DNA of 33,932 bases from an uncultured Mitsuokella sp. (GTDB lineage Bacteria > Bacillota > Negativicutes > Selenomonadales > Selenomonadaceae). The DNA lies in assembly GCA_945877355.1 (NCBI GenBank), contig CAMCRT010000020.1, positions 1-33,932 on the forward strand. The letters run 5' to 3'. The position numbers were made by a program, and so were the translations under genes. Shown here in pieces: positions 26,441-33,932 of this stretch (positions are counted from its first letter, which is position 1; each line of letters begins with the position of its first letter). The notes beneath the pieces were generated by a model. The model saw only the letters and a program-made list of their open reading frames with translations. It ran no database searches and was not told the origin of the DNA.

Positions 26441-26699
26441 AAAAAAAACCCGTCCCTATACAGGGACGAGCCTTGCTCGCGGTACCACCCTGCTTGCCAT
26501 GCAAGCCTCTCTTTGGATACAAACATATCCGCAGCCTATGGTAACGGTGGCGCTCCGGCTTGGCCTACACAGATTGCTCCTTCAGCCTGCTGCTCCTGAG
26601 TGTATTTCATCCCCCGCTGTCACAGCTTCGCACCAACCCGCTGCTCTCTTGAGACCTCTGAAGGATTACTTCTCTCAATCATCACATTTGCTTTTGATG
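26441..26699 (-). promoter_or_regulatory. T-box riboswitch, tyrosine type (UAC specifier)
   Basis: Leader of aroF-tyrA. The T-box core AGGGTGGTACCGCGAGC is at 26475-26491. The terminator is CGTCCCT-GTAT-AGGGACG followed after GG by eight T (26441-26468). Stem I shows AGAGAAGTA, a GGTTGGTG box, and the specifier loop GAAATACA closed by TGAG/CTCA, giving UAC (Tyr) followed by A. Uncharged tRNA-Tyr would stabilise the antiterminator and allow transcription into aroF. The specifier is read by eye; ACA (Thr) is a less likely alternative frame. Confidence 0.9.
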
Positions 26700-26705
26700 T
26701 GTGTT

Positions 26706-26734
26706 ACTATATCAGCATTTTTATCAGTTGTCAA
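26706..26734 (-). promoter_or_regulatory. Promoter of the T-box-aroF-tyrA operon
   Basis: TTGACA (26729-26734) and TATAGT (26706-26711) on the minus strand with a 17-base gap, placing the start of RNA near 26699, just ahead of stem I of the T-box. Confidence 0.88.
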
Positions 26735-26783
26735 TATAAAAATGTAACGCATTTGATAAAACGTCCACCAGAAACACACATCA

Positions 26784-27242
26784 TCACACGCGGACCATAG
26801 CAACCTCATCGCAGTTTGGGAATTTGGGACAATCGATGCATTCCTTCCAGACCTTGTGGGGCAGTTCTTCCTTCGTGATGGTCTGGAACCCAAGGGTCTC
26901 AAAAAAGCCGGGCTTGTAGGTCAGCGTAAAGAACTTCTCTACGCCAAGCTCCTCCCCTTCCCGCATAAGCTGCCGGACAATTTTCGCCCCAATACCCTGG
27001 CGCGTCCTGGACTTAGCGACAGCAAGGGTCCGTATCTCCCCCAGCTTATCCCAGATAATATGGAGTCCTCCGACACCGACAATCGTCCCTGCCTGCTCTG
27101 CCACCACCATGTCTCGGAGTGTCTCGTAGAGCGTATTGCGAGACCGCATGAGCATGACACCGTCTGCGGCATAGTCGCTTACGAGGTCATATATGGCCTC
27201 CACATCACGAAAGGTCGCCTTTCGATAAAGTATATCTTCCAT
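26784..27242 (-). CDS. GNAT family N-acetyltransferase (short ArgA-like)
   Basis: A 152-residue single-domain acetyltransferase. The acetyl-CoA loop R-T-R-Q-G-I-G is at 79-85. Overall pattern (IRTLAV, YKPGFFETLGFQ, then a C-terminal cysteine trio C135-x2-C138-x5-C144) resembles the short N-acetylglutamate synthase-like proteins, but no arginine genes lie nearby and the substrate is unproven. I start it at the ATG at 27242, behind GGGAG; the open frame reaches 27389 but that part overlaps nth. It is the last gene of the UPF0237-UPF0210-nth unit. No clear terminator separates it from the aroF promoter. Confidence 0.8.
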   Translation of the reverse strand: MEDILYRKATFRDVEAIYDLVSDYAADGVMLMRSRNTLYETLRDMVVAEQAGTIVGVGGLHIIWDKLGEIRTLAVAKSRTRQGIGAKIVRQLMREGEELGVEKFFTLTYKPGFFETLGFQTITKEELPHKVWKECIDCPKFPNCDEVAMVRV

Positions 27243-27268
27243 CAAACTCCCACTCACATAACCTTGCT

Positions 27269-27907
27269 TTACTGAACTACACCTGCACTCGGGCACACAT
27301 GACGCAGCGGGCAAATTGGGCAGTCGGGTTTCCTCGCCTTGCATACCTTGCGCCCATGATAGATGAGCCAATGGTGTGCATCGGACCATTTCTCCCGAGG
27401 AATTGCCTTTTGCAGTCCCTTTTCCACCGCCAGAGGCGTGCTACCAACAGCCAGATGCAGCCGGTTTGCCACACGAAATACGTGAGTGTCTACGGCAATG
27501 GCAGGCTGGTGAAACGCCACACTCATCACCACATTTGCCGTCTTGCGTCCGACTCCTGGCAGAGCTTGAAGTGCCTCCATGCTCTGGGGAACCTCACCTC
27601 CATACACATCACAGAGAATCTGACATGCTGCGAAGATGTTTTTCGCCTTATTGTGAAAAAGGCCGCAATCTCGTATTTCATTCTCAAGTGCTGGTATCCC
27701 CAAAGCAAGGATCGCCTCAGGCGTATTTGCTTTCTTGAAAAGACGATTCGTGGTGATATTGACTCTGGCGTCTGTGCACTGGGCGGAGAGAATGACCGCC
27801 ACAAGGAGCTCAAAGGGTGTGGAAAATTCCAGTGCTGGCTTGGCCCCCCGATACGTCTCCTCCAGAATGGCAATCTGCTCCTCCCGGATTTTCTTCGTCA
27901 CTCGCAT
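27269..27907 (-). CDS. nth: Endonuclease III (DNA glycosylase/AP lyase)
   Basis: Base-excision repair enzyme that removes oxidised pyrimidines and cuts abasic sites. The helix-hairpin-helix LPGVGRKTANVV includes the catalytic lysine K122, and the catalytic aspartate is D140 in VDTHVFRV. The 4Fe-4S cluster ligands C189-x6-C196-x2-C199-x5-C205 are complete. The length of 212 residues is standard. It lies 10 bases after the UPF0210 stop in the same operon. Confidence 0.96.
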   Translation of the reverse strand: MRVTKKIREEQIAILEETYRGAKPALEFSTPFELLVAVILSAQCTDARVNITTNRLFKKANTPEAILALGIPALENEIRDCGLFHNKAKNIFAACQILCDVYGGEVPQSMEALQALPGVGRKTANVVMSVAFHQPAIAVDTHVFRVANRLHLAVGSTPLAVEKGLQKAIPREKWSDAHHWLIYHGRKVCKARKPDCPICPLRHVCPSAGVVQ

Positions 27908-27917
27908 AATAGCCTCA

Positions 27918-29279
27918 TCAGTTCGTCAGGCTGCGCACAGGTGCGGGAATGCGCCCTCCGCGGGCGATAAAGGCCTCGGAGCTATAGGCATTTCGCACAG
28001 GCATGATGGGGCAATAGCCAAGGAGCCCGCCGAACTCCACCACATCCCCCACCTTTTTCCCGGGGACAGGAATGACACGCACAGCCGTCGTCTTGTTGTT
28101 GATCATGCCGATGGCCGCTTCGTCGGCAATGATGCCGGAAATCGTAGCGGCAGAGGTATCGCCCTCAATGGCAATCATGTCAAGACCCACAGAGCAGACA
28201 CAGGTCATCGCCTCCAGCTTCTCCAAGGAGAGGCTCCCCTTTTCCACTGCCCGGATCATGCCTTCATCCTCGCTGACGGGGATGAAAGCACCGGAAAGGC
28301 CGCCCACATGGGAAGAAGCCATAAGGCCGCCCTTCTTTACAGCATCATTCAGTAGTGCCAGCGCTGCCGTCGTTCCCGGAGCGCCGCAGCTTTCGATGCC
28401 CATCTCCTCGATGATGCGGGCCACGCTGTCGCCCACGGCCGGCGTCGGTGCGAGAGACAGGTCGATGATGCCAAAGGGCACGCCAAGCCTACGGGAGGCC
28501 TCCCGGGCCACAAGCTGGCCGACGCGCGTTATCTTGAAGGCTGTCTTCTTGATGGTCTCGGCAATCTCCGTGAAGTCCGCGCCCTTGAGCTCCTCCAGGG
28601 CATGCTTCACGACGCCCGGGCCGGATACGCCGACGCTGACGACCTTATCCGCCTCGCTGACACCATGGAACGCCCCTGCCATAAAGGGATTGTCCCCAGG
28701 GGCGTTGCAGAATACCACGAGCTTTGCACAGCCAAGGGCCTCCTTATCGCGGGTAAGCTCCGCCGTGCGCTTGATGACCTCCCCCATCTCCCGGACGCAA
28801 TCCATATTGATGCCGGCCTTTGTGGAGCCGAGATTCACAGAGGAGCAGACGAGATCCGTCGTGGCAAGTGCCTGGGGGATGGAGTCGATGAGGATGCGGT
28901 CGCCATTCGTGAAGCCCTTTTCGACAAGGGCAGAGAATCCACCGATGAAATTGATACCAACTTCTTTTGCCGCGCGATCCATAGCTTCTGCCACCGGGAC
29001 ATAGGAGTCCGTGCGACAGGCATCCGCTGCGATGGCAATGGGCGTGACAGATACGCGCTTATTGATGATGGGAATGCCATATTCCGCCTCGATATCCTCT
29101 CCTGTCTTTACAAGGAACTCTGCCGAGCGGGTGATTTTTTCATAGATATTCTGGCAGAACTTATCGATGTTAGGATGGGCGCAGTCACGGAGAGAGATGC
29201 CCATGGTAATGGTGCGGACATCGAGCTTATTCTCCGTAATCATGCGGTTTGTTTCAAATATGTTCTCAAATGTAATCAC
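27918..29279 (-). CDS. UPF0210 family protein (DUF711)
   Basis: A 453-residue soluble protein of UPF0210, a widely conserved family of unknown function structurally related, as far as I recall, to pyruvate formate-lyase-like folds. Glycine-rich conserved stretches include [29 protein letters not shown] and [17 protein letters not shown]. The start is a GTG at 29279, 6 bases after AGGAGG. It follows the ACT-domain gene by 15 bases, a pairing conserved in many bacteria and archaea, which suggests that a small ligand sensed by the ACT protein controls it; that is inference. Confidence 0.92.
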   Translation of the reverse strand: MITFENIFETNRMITENKLDVRTITMGISLRDCAHPNIDKFCQNIYEKITRSAEFLVKTGEDIEAEYGIPIINKRVSVTPIAIAADACRTDSYVPVAEAMDRAAKEVGINFIGGFSALVEKGFTNGDRILIDSIPQALATTDLVCSSVNLGSTKAGINMDCVREMGEVIKRTAELTRDKEALGCAKLVVFCNAPGDNPFMAGAFHGVSEADKVVSVGVSGPGVVKHALEELKGADFTEIAETIKKTAFKITRVGQLVAREASRRLGVPFGIIDLSLAPTPAVGDSVARIIEEMGIESCGAPGTTAALALLNDAVKKGGLMASSHVGGLSGAFIPVSEDEGMIRAVEKGSLSLEKLEAMTCVCSVGLDMIAIEGDTSAATISGIIADEAAIGMINNKTTAVRVIPVPGKKVGDVVEFGGLLGYCPIMPVRNAYSSEAFIARGGRIPAPVRSLTN

Positions 29280-29294
29280 AGACTGCCTCCTGCC

Positions 29295-29564
29295 TCAAAC
29301 CGTATGCATGGCCTGGAAGATATCCTCATGCTGGACCTTGATATCCACATTCATCGCCTCGCCCTGGGCCTTCAGTGCCTTTTGCAGGTCAAGAAGTTTT
29401 ACATTGGCCTCCGTGCTCTCTGCAATGAGGACCATGTTGAAAAAACCATCCATGATATTCTGATTGATGCTCAAGATATTGACATTATTCTCCGAAAGAA
29501 TCTGGCTGACCGAGGCAATAATGCCGACGCGATCTTTTCCGACGACTGTGACAACGAGTTTCAT
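29295..29564 (-). CDS. ACT-domain protein, UPF0237
   Basis: An 89-residue stand-alone ACT domain. The N-terminal MKLVVTVVGKDRVGIIASVS and the following SENNVNILSINQNIMDGFFNM are the ligand-binding strand-loop-helix of the UPF0237 family. ACT domains bind amino acids or other small ligands and regulate partners; here the partner is presumably the UPF0210 protein encoded 15 bases downstream. AAGGAGAG lies 6 bases before the ATG. It is the first gene of the operon, behind a promoter with a palindrome. Confidence 0.92.
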   Translation of the reverse strand: MKLVVTVVGKDRVGIIASVSQILSENNVNILSINQNIMDGFFNMVLIAESTEANVKLLDLQKALKAQGEAMNVDIKVQHEDIFQAMHTV

Positions 29565-29591
29565 AAAGTGCTCTCCTTCAAGTCAAGAAAC

Positions 29592-29607
29592 AATTCCTAT
29601 AGGAATT
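29592..29607. promoter_or_regulatory. Perfect palindrome overlapping the UPF0237 promoter, possible operator
   Basis: AATTCCTATAGGAATT is a perfect 16-bp palindrome. It overlaps three bases of the -10 box of the minus-strand promoter and covers the likely transcription start. This is where a dimeric repressor would act. The binding protein is unknown. Confidence 0.5.
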
Positions 29608-29633
29608 ATAGCAAGACAGGCCCTAAAAACCAA
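29605..29633 (-). promoter_or_regulatory. Promoter of the UPF0237-UPF0210-nth-GNAT operon
   Basis: On the minus strand, TTGGTT (29628-29633) and a perfect TATAAT (29605-29610) with a 17-base gap. Confidence 0.75.
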
Positions 29634-29650
29634 TAGCCTTCCTAAAATAA

Positions 29651-29679
29651 TTGTATATTTCGGGAAAACCTGCCATAAT
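29651..29679 (+). promoter_or_regulatory. Promoter of the D-amino-acid aminotransferase gene
   Basis: TTGTAT (29651-29656) and CATAAT (29674-29679) with a 17-base gap, divergent from the UPF0237 promoter and 46 bases ahead of the ATG. Confidence 0.7.
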
Positions 29680-29725
29680 AGTAGTGCGTATATTCTTTCA
29701 ACTATGCTGTATCGGAGGGATACAA

Positions 29726-30589
29726 ATGGAACTTGGATTTTTCGATGGGGAATTTATCGACCTGAAGGAGCGGCGCGTCCTGCTGGAGGACCGCGGCTAC
29801 CAATTCGGCGATGGCATCTATGAAGCCACCCACGTCTACAACGGGAAATGCTTTGCACTGGATCGCCATCTGGCCCGCTGCCGCAGATCTCTTCGGGAGT
29901 TGCGCATCCCAATCACCTATATGGATGAGGAGCTCACGGCCATTCACAATGATCTGATTCAAAAGAGCGGTGTCAAAAACGGGGTAATCTATTTCCAGAT
30001 TACCCGGGGCGTTGCAAAGCGCAACCATGCCTTCCCGGATAGTGTCGTGCCGCTCCTCTCCATGACAATCCGGGAGTCGAAGACAAATACAAAATGGCAG
30101 GAAGAGGGAATCCACTGCACGCTCTTTGAAGATATCCGCTGGCTGCGCTGCGACATCAAATCCCTGAACCTTCTGGGAAATGTTCTGGCAAAGCAGGCCT
30201 CTCATGACAAAAATGTTCAAGGGACCATTCAATACCGAAAGGACACGAATCTCATTACAGAAGGCTCCTCCAGCAATTTCTTTGTGGTAAAGGATGGGGT
30301 GATCTGGACGCATCCCATCAGCAACCTGATTCTAAAGGGCGTGACCCGCTCCATTCTTGTCGAAAAGATTATCCCCAGCCTCGGATATACACTCGTGGAA
30401 AAAGCCTTTACTCCCGAATTTGCAAAGTCGGCAGACGAGGCCTTTGCCACCAGCACCAGCCTTGAGGTGACTCCTGTTGTCCATCTTGAAGACGCTACCA
30501 TCGGCAACGGGAAGCCAGGTGATGTCACAAAATCGTTGCTGGCAGCTTATCACGATCTTGTAAAAAAAGAATGCGGTAGCCTATCGTAA
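29726..30589 (+). CDS. dat: D-amino-acid aminotransferase (class IV)
   Basis: PLP-dependent class IV aminotransferase, best matching D-alanine transaminase, which makes D-glutamate and other D-amino acids for the cell wall. The 287 residues fit. The catalytic lysine is K145 in CDIKSLNLLGN, and E179 in ITEGSSSNFF is the glutamate that binds the cofactor nitrogen. YFQITRGVAKRNHAFPD is characteristic of the D-amino-acid group rather than the branched-chain enzymes. The start is the ATG at 29726, 7 bases after GGAGG; the frame is open back to 29651 but that part is promoter. No terminator is obvious in 30590-30672. Confidence 0.92.
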   Translation: MELGFFDGEFIDLKERRVLLEDRGYQFGDGIYEATHVYNGKCFALDRHLARCRRSLRELRIPITYMDEELTAIHNDLIQKSGVKNGVIYFQITRGVAKRNHAFPDSVVPLLSMTIRESKTNTKWQEEGIHCTLFEDIRWLRCDIKSLNLLGNVLAKQASHDKNVQGTIQYRKDTNLITEGSSSNFFVVKDGVIWTHPISNLILKGVTRSILVEKIIPSLGYTLVEKAFTPEFAKSADEAFATSTSLEVTPVVHLEDATIGNGKPGDVTKSLLAAYHDLVKKECGSLS

Positions 30590-30603
30590 ACCAATAACTA
30601 CAT

Positions 30604-30632
30604 TTGATGTAACAATAATCATGAGGCATAAT
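30604..30632 (+). promoter_or_regulatory. Possible second, upstream promoter of the carboxyltransferase gene
   Basis: TTGATG (30604-30609) and CATAAT (30627-30632) with a 17-base gap. It is weaker than the promoter at 30673-30701 and may be chance in this AT-rich gap. Confidence 0.35.
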
Positions 30633-30672
30633 TCAAATTGGTTATAATGTGCGAAAAGTAGCGCATTTTTCA

Positions 30673-30701
30673 TTGACAAAGCCCCTTTTAGTACCTATAC
30701 T
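30673..30701 (+). promoter_or_regulatory. Strong promoter of the carboxyltransferase gene
   Basis: A perfect TTGACA (30673-30678) and TATACT (30696-30701), 17 bases apart. The leader to the ATG at 30824 is about 115 bases with no gene; no known riboswitch motif was recognised in it. Confidence 0.9.
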
Positions 30702-30823
30702 ATTAGCTATGATATAAATTGTAGAGATGGAACGATAAATAGCCTTTTGTCTTCCTCGTGCAATTTATAACAGGAGTTCATAAGACAAACTTATAGAACG
30801 ATGGTTAAGGAGAGTGTTTTTTA

Positions 30824-32209
30824 ATGGCTAAGAACCCAGTCAAAATCATGGAGACGGTCCTCCGCGATGGTCATCAGTCTCTCTGCGCTACGCGCATGCA
30901 TCTCGATGATATGCTCCCGCAGCTTTCTGCCCTCGACAAGGTCGGCTATAAAGCTCTGGAAGCATGGGGCGGTGCAACGTTCGACACCTGCCTCCGCTTC
31001 CTCGACGAGGATCCTTGGGAGCGCCTTGATACGCTGAAGAAAAATCTGAAGACCCCGATTCAGATGCTCCTGCGCGGTCAGAATCTCCTTGGCTACAACC
31101 ATTATTCCAACGATGTCGTTGAGAAGTTCGTCGCAAAGGCCTCTGCCCATGGTGTCGGCGTTTTCCGTATCTTCGACGCACTCAACGATGTCCGCAACCT
31201 GAAGGTCGCCATCGACGCAGCACTCAAATGCCCCGAAAAGCCGGAGGTCCAGGGCTGCCTCGTCTACACCCTGAGCCCTGTTCATACGAACGAGACCTTC
31301 GTCAAGCTCGCAGCCCAGTTGCAGGAAATGGGTTGCCACTCCATCTGCATCAAGGACATGAGCGGCCTCCTGAAGCCCTATGTGGCAGAAGACCTTGTCA
31401 AGAAGCTCAAGGCAGAGCTTGATATCCCTGTTGAGCTCCACACCCACTGCACCTCTGGCTTTGGTCATGCAACGTATCTCAAGGCAGTCGAGGCCGGCGT
31501 CGACATCATCGACTGCGCCCTGGCTCCCTTCTCCTCCGATACGAGCCAGCCTTGCACGGAGACGATGATCCGCGCTCTCGAGGGCACGGACCGCGACACG
31601 GGCATCGATGTGCAGCAGCTCACGCCGATCTCGAAGCACTTCCTCAAGGTAAAGCAGAACCTCATCAAGGAGTTCAACCTCAAGGGCTACTTCGACATCA
31701 ACCCGAACGTCCTCGACTTCCAGATTCCGGGCGGCATGCTCTCCAACCTCGCCAACCAGCTCAAGGAAGCAGGCATGGAAGACAAGTATCAGGATCTCCT
31801 CGACGAGATGCCGCGTGTCCGCAAGGATGTCGGCTATCCGCCCCTTGTCACGCCGTCCTCCCAGATCGTCGGCACCATGGCAACGTTCAACGTCATGAGC
31901 GGCCAGCGCTACAAGATGGTTCCGAATGAGTTCAAGGATCTTGCCCGCGGCAAGTTCGGTCGTACGCCGGTTCCTGTCGATCACGACTTCCTCACGAAGA
32001 CCCTTGGCATCCCTGAGGATCAGATCATCGAGGATTGCTCTGTCGAGGACGCAAAGGCTGAGACCTTCGCTGACTTCGAGAAAGAGCTCAAGGACAAGGG
32101 CTATCTCAACCCGACGGAAGAGGATGTGCTCTCCTACGCCCTCTTCCCGCAGGTCGCTGAGGAGTTCTTCCAGAAGCACTACAACAAGATCACTGCGTAC
32201 AAGCGCTAA
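30824..32209 (+). CDS. Oxaloacetate decarboxylase alpha / pyruvate carboxylase subunit B-type carboxyltransferase, no biotin domain
   Basis: Carboxyltransferase of the pyruvate/oxaloacetate family, moving CO2 between pyruvate or oxaloacetate and biotin. RDGHQS (14-19), WGGATFD (48-54), KDMSG with the carboxylated lysine K177, and the metal pair H206-T-H208 are all present. The 461 residues end after YALFPQVAEEFFQKHY, so the C-terminal biotinyl domain of a full OadA or PycB is missing; in this respect it resembles the 5S subunit of methylmalonyl-CoA carboxytransferase, whose biotin carrier is a separate protein. Codons are heavily biased to CTC, GGC, ATC and AAG, unlike neighbours, which suggests very high expression. 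It stands alone between a strong promoter and a terminator. Which reaction it serves depends on partners outside the window. Confidence 0.9.
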   Translation: MAKNPVKIMETVLRDGHQSLCATRMHLDDMLPQLSALDKVGYKALEAWGGATFDTCLRFLDEDPWERLDTLKKNLKTPIQMLLRGQNLLGYNHYSNDVVEKFVAKASAHGVGVFRIFDALNDVRNLKVAIDAALKCPEKPEVQGCLVYTLSPVHTNETFVKLAAQLQEMGCHSICIKDMSGLLKPYVAEDLVKKLKAELDIPVELHTHCTSGFGHATYLKAVEAGVDIIDCALAPFSSDTSQPCTETMIRALEGTDRDTGIDVQQLTPISKHFLKVKQNLIKEFNLKGYFDINPNVLDFQIPGGMLSNLANQLKEAGMEDKYQDLLDEMPRVRKDVGYPPLVTPSSQIVGTMATFNVMSGQRYKMVPNEFKDLARGKFGRTPVPVDHDFLTKTLGIPEDQIIEDCSVEDAKAETFADFEKELKDKGYLNPTEEDVLSYALFPQVAEEFFQKHYNKITAYKR

Positions 32210-32235
32210 TTTGCTTCTATTCTCTTGTGACAACG

Positions 32236-32264
32236 AAGTCCGCCTCTTGCAGGCGGACTTTTTG
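32236..32264 (+). terminator. Terminator of the carboxyltransferase gene
   Basis: A perfect 10-bp stem (32236-32245 with 32251-32260), 5-base loop, and a T-run. It lies 27 bases past the stop. Confidence 0.92.
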
Positions 32265-32270
32265 TTATTC

Positions 32271-32299
32271 TTGACGCACATGGAATATCATTTTATAAT
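32271..32299 (+). promoter_or_regulatory. Promoter of the sodium:alanine symporter gene
   Basis: TTGACG (32271-32276) and a perfect TATAAT (32294-32299) with a 17-base gap, just after the terminator of the previous gene. Confidence 0.88.
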
Positions 32300-32335
32300 A
32301 GATGATATGATTTCTATGATATATGGAGGTAGTGT

Positions 32336-33751
32336 ATGGATTTATTAAATACCATCGTCAACCAAATCAATGATGTACTGTGGTCGTACGTCCTCATCAT
32401 CGTCCTCGTCGGCTGTGGCATTTGGTTCACGTTTTCGTTCAAGTTTATCCAAGTACGGATGCTCCCTGAAATGCTTCGTCTCCTGACAGAAGGTGTCGGA
32501 AAAAAGGCAAAAGGGGATGCCATCAGCTCCTTTCAAGCCTTCTGTGTCAGTACGGCTTCCCGTGTCGGTGTTGGCAATATTGCCGGTGTCGCCATCGCAA
32601 TCGTCACAGGCGGGCCTGGTGCTGTCTTTTGGATGTGGGTCATCGCCTTCATTGGCTGTGCCACCGACTTTGTGGAAAGTACCCTGGCGCAGATCTACAA
32701 GCTCCCCCGTGGCAATGGAAAATTCCACGGCGGTCCTGCCTACTATATCCAGAATGCCCTAGGACAGCCCGCCATCGCGAGGCTCTTCGCAATCCTTATC
32801 TCCATCACCTTTGGCCTGATTTACAACTCCGTGCAGTCAAACTCCATCATGATTTCCCTGCAGACGGCCTTTGATATCCCTCCCTTTGCAACGGCCATAT
32901 TCCTCTGTATCATCACAGCTCTCGTCATCTTCGGCGGAATGAAGCGCATCGCACAGTTCACCGAGTTCCTCGTCCCCATCATGGCCACCCTTTATATCCT
33001 CACGGCGATTGTCGTCATCGTCCTCCATATCGAAGAAGTACCCGCCATGTTTGCGTTGATTTTCCACGATGCCTTCTCGCCCCAGGCAGCCGTCGGAGGC
33101 GGTCTCGGAACAGCCATCATCACTGGCGTGAAGCGCGGTCTCTTTTCCAATGAGGCAGGCGAGGGCTCCATCCCGAACGCTGCTGCCACAGCGGATGTAT
33201 CGCACCCTGTCAAGCAGGGTCTCGTACAATCCTTCGGTGTCTACGTGGATACCTGGCTCGTGTGCTCTGCCACCGCTTTCATCGTTCTTTTGACCCAGCA
33301 GTACGCCATAGGTGGAAAGCTCACGGGAATCGCACTGGCCCAGGCCTCCCTTGCCAGCGTTTTCGGTGCCCTCGCCCCGGCCTGCGTTGCCGTCATGATC
33401 TTCCTTTTCGCCTTCAGCTCCATCGTCGGCAATTACTACTATGGCGAGATCAACATCGCATTCTACGAGGGCAATGTCAAGCTCCACCTCTTCTGCTATC
33501 GCATCCTGGTTGTTCTTCTCGTACTCTTTGGCTGTCTTGCAGAGCTTTCCCTTGTCTGGAATCTCGCTGACCTCTTTATGGGGCTTCTCTGCCTGACGAA
33601 TCTGTATGCAGTGGTGCGCCTTGCGAAGTACGCTCGCATCGCACTGGATAGCTATCTCCTACAAAAGAAAAATGGAATCGAGGAACCTGTTTTCGATCCA
33701 AAGGATCTTGGGAATGAACGTGGTGTTCACGCTTGGGGTGTTGACAAATAA
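32336..33751 (+). CDS. Sodium:alanine symporter (AGCS family)
   Basis: Membrane symporter of the alanine or glycine:cation family, 471 residues with about 10-11 helices. Family motifs visible are STASRVGVGNIAGVAIAI and GGPGAVFWMW in the first third, and GVKRGLFSNEAGEGSIPNAA in the middle. It probably takes up alanine or glycine with sodium; substrate choice within the family cannot be read from sequence. GGAGG lies 6 bases before the ATG. The gene has its own promoter and terminator. The dat gene about 1.7 kb upstream would use alanine, a loose functional link. Confidence 0.94.
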   Translation: MDLLNTIVNQINDVLWSYVLIIVLVGCGIWFTFSFKFIQVRMLPEMLRLLTEGVGKKAKGDAISSFQAFCVSTASRVGVGNIAGVAIAIVTGGPGAVFWMWVIAFIGCATDFVESTLAQIYKLPRGNGKFHGGPAYYIQNALGQPAIARLFAILISITFGLIYNSVQSNSIMISLQTAFDIPPFATAIFLCIITALVIFGGMKRIAQFTEFLVPIMATLYILTAIVVIVLHIEEVPAMFALIFHDAFSPQAAVGGGLGTAIITGVKRGLFSNEAGEGSIPNAAATADVSHPVKQGLVQSFGVYVDTWLVCSATAFIVLLTQQYAIGGKLTGIALAQASLASVFGALAPACVAVMIFLFAFSSIVGNYYYGEINIAFYEGNVKLHLFCYRILVVLLVLFGCLAELSLVWNLADLFMGLLCLTNLYAVVRLAKYARIALDSYLLQKKNGIEEPVFDPKDLGNERGVHAWGVDK

Positions 33752-33777
33752 ACAAAGGCCCGCTCTTTCTATACACG

Positions 33778-33817
33778 AAAACCTCCACAAGTTATTTTAA
33801 AGCTTGTGGAGGTTTTT
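33778..33817 (+). terminator. Terminator of the symporter gene
   Basis: A perfect 14-bp stem (33778-33791 with 33803-33816), 11-base loop, ending in a T-run. The remaining 33818-33932 shows no gene or firm signal. Confidence 0.92.
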
Positions 33818-33932
33818 GCATCAACAGCAGTCCTATAGTCTCCTACCCATACATGACACGTTTCTTATCCCTGATGTTCTTAGTGTAAAATAATACTCGG
33901 TGGGGTTGCAATAAAAAGGGATGACCTTTATC

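Noticed and set aside
26421-26522. N-terminal extension of the aroF reading frame
   Set aside because: These codons lie in the T-box core and terminator. AGAGAGG sets the start at 26420, which matches the family N-terminus.
27243-27389. N-terminal extension of the GNAT protein
   Set aside because: It overlaps the end of nth in another frame and lacks a start signal; the GNAT fold begins at 27242.
30821-32281. 486-codon minus-strand reading frame, longer than the gene opposite it
   Set aside because: It is the mirror of the carboxyltransferase gene. The strong codon bias there removes stop codons on the other strand. It resembles no family and has an odd Leu/Glu/Val-rich composition.

Overview
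The window looks like ordinary chromosome from a Negativicutes bacterium, most likely Selenomonadales (Selenomonas-like). This is inferred from content, not from any database search. The signs are a diderm-style cell-division and cell-shape set (MinCDE, MreBCD, PBP2, RodA) in a Firmicutes-like gene order (radC-mreB-mreC-mreD ... minC-minD), a T-box riboswitch, strong GGAGG ribosome binding sites with frequent GTG/TTG starts, and an oxaloacetate/pyruvate carboxyltransferase with very biased codon use, as in succinate/propionate fermenters. I see no insertion sequence, prophage, CRISPR array, toxin-antitoxin pair or recognisable defence gene.

Layout from left to right. (1) 54-2925: promoter, glcD-like FAD oxidase and glcF-like Fe-S protein (2-hydroxyacid oxidation), closed by a bidirectional terminator. 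(2) 2972-7092, minus strand: a fused two-domain radical SAM protein followed by ribonuclease G. (3) 7195-15558, minus strand: DUF4321, radC, mreB, mreC, mreD, mrdA (PBP2), minC, minD, minE, rodA, ending at a terminator next to the rodA stop. This is a nearly complete elongation and division-site module on one strand. (4) 15649-17350, minus strand: an ArsB/NhaD-type permease and a separate tRNA-Pro/tRNA-Arg unit with its own consensus promoter and terminator. (5) 17432-19996: a small ASCH-like protein (minus), then a secreted SIMPL-domain protein and a membrane acyltransferase (plus) ending in a long imperfect hairpin. (6) 20157-24059: a plus-strand operon of peptidase U32, class III aminotransferase and a phosphoribosyltransferase, facing (7) 24091-26734, minus strand: consensus promoter, tyrosine-type T-box leader, aroF, tyrA and a UPF0158 gene. 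(8) 26784-29633, minus strand: ACT protein (UPF0237), UPF0210, endonuclease III and a GNAT acetyltransferase, divergent from (9) a D-amino-acid aminotransferase (plus). (10) 30673-33817: the carboxyltransferase gene and a sodium:alanine symporter, each with its own promoter and terminator.

How it works together. Block 3 supplies the rod-shape machine (MreBCD, RodA, PBP2) and the Min system that keeps the Z-ring at midcell. Block 7 makes tyrosine: DAHP synthase feeds the shikimate pathway, prephenate dehydrogenase takes the tyrosine branch, and the leader is read as sensing uncharged tRNA-Tyr. Blocks 9 and 10 touch alanine and D-amino acid supply and C3/C4 acid metabolism.

I do not find a clear new system. 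The best leads are the UPF0237/UPF0210 operon with a perfect 16-bp palindrome on its -10 box, the fused radical SAM protein with a second four-cysteine cluster, the biotin-less carboxyltransferase, the U32/aminotransferase/phosphoribosyltransferase operon, and a tRNA-Arg with a U-U mismatch in its acceptor stem.
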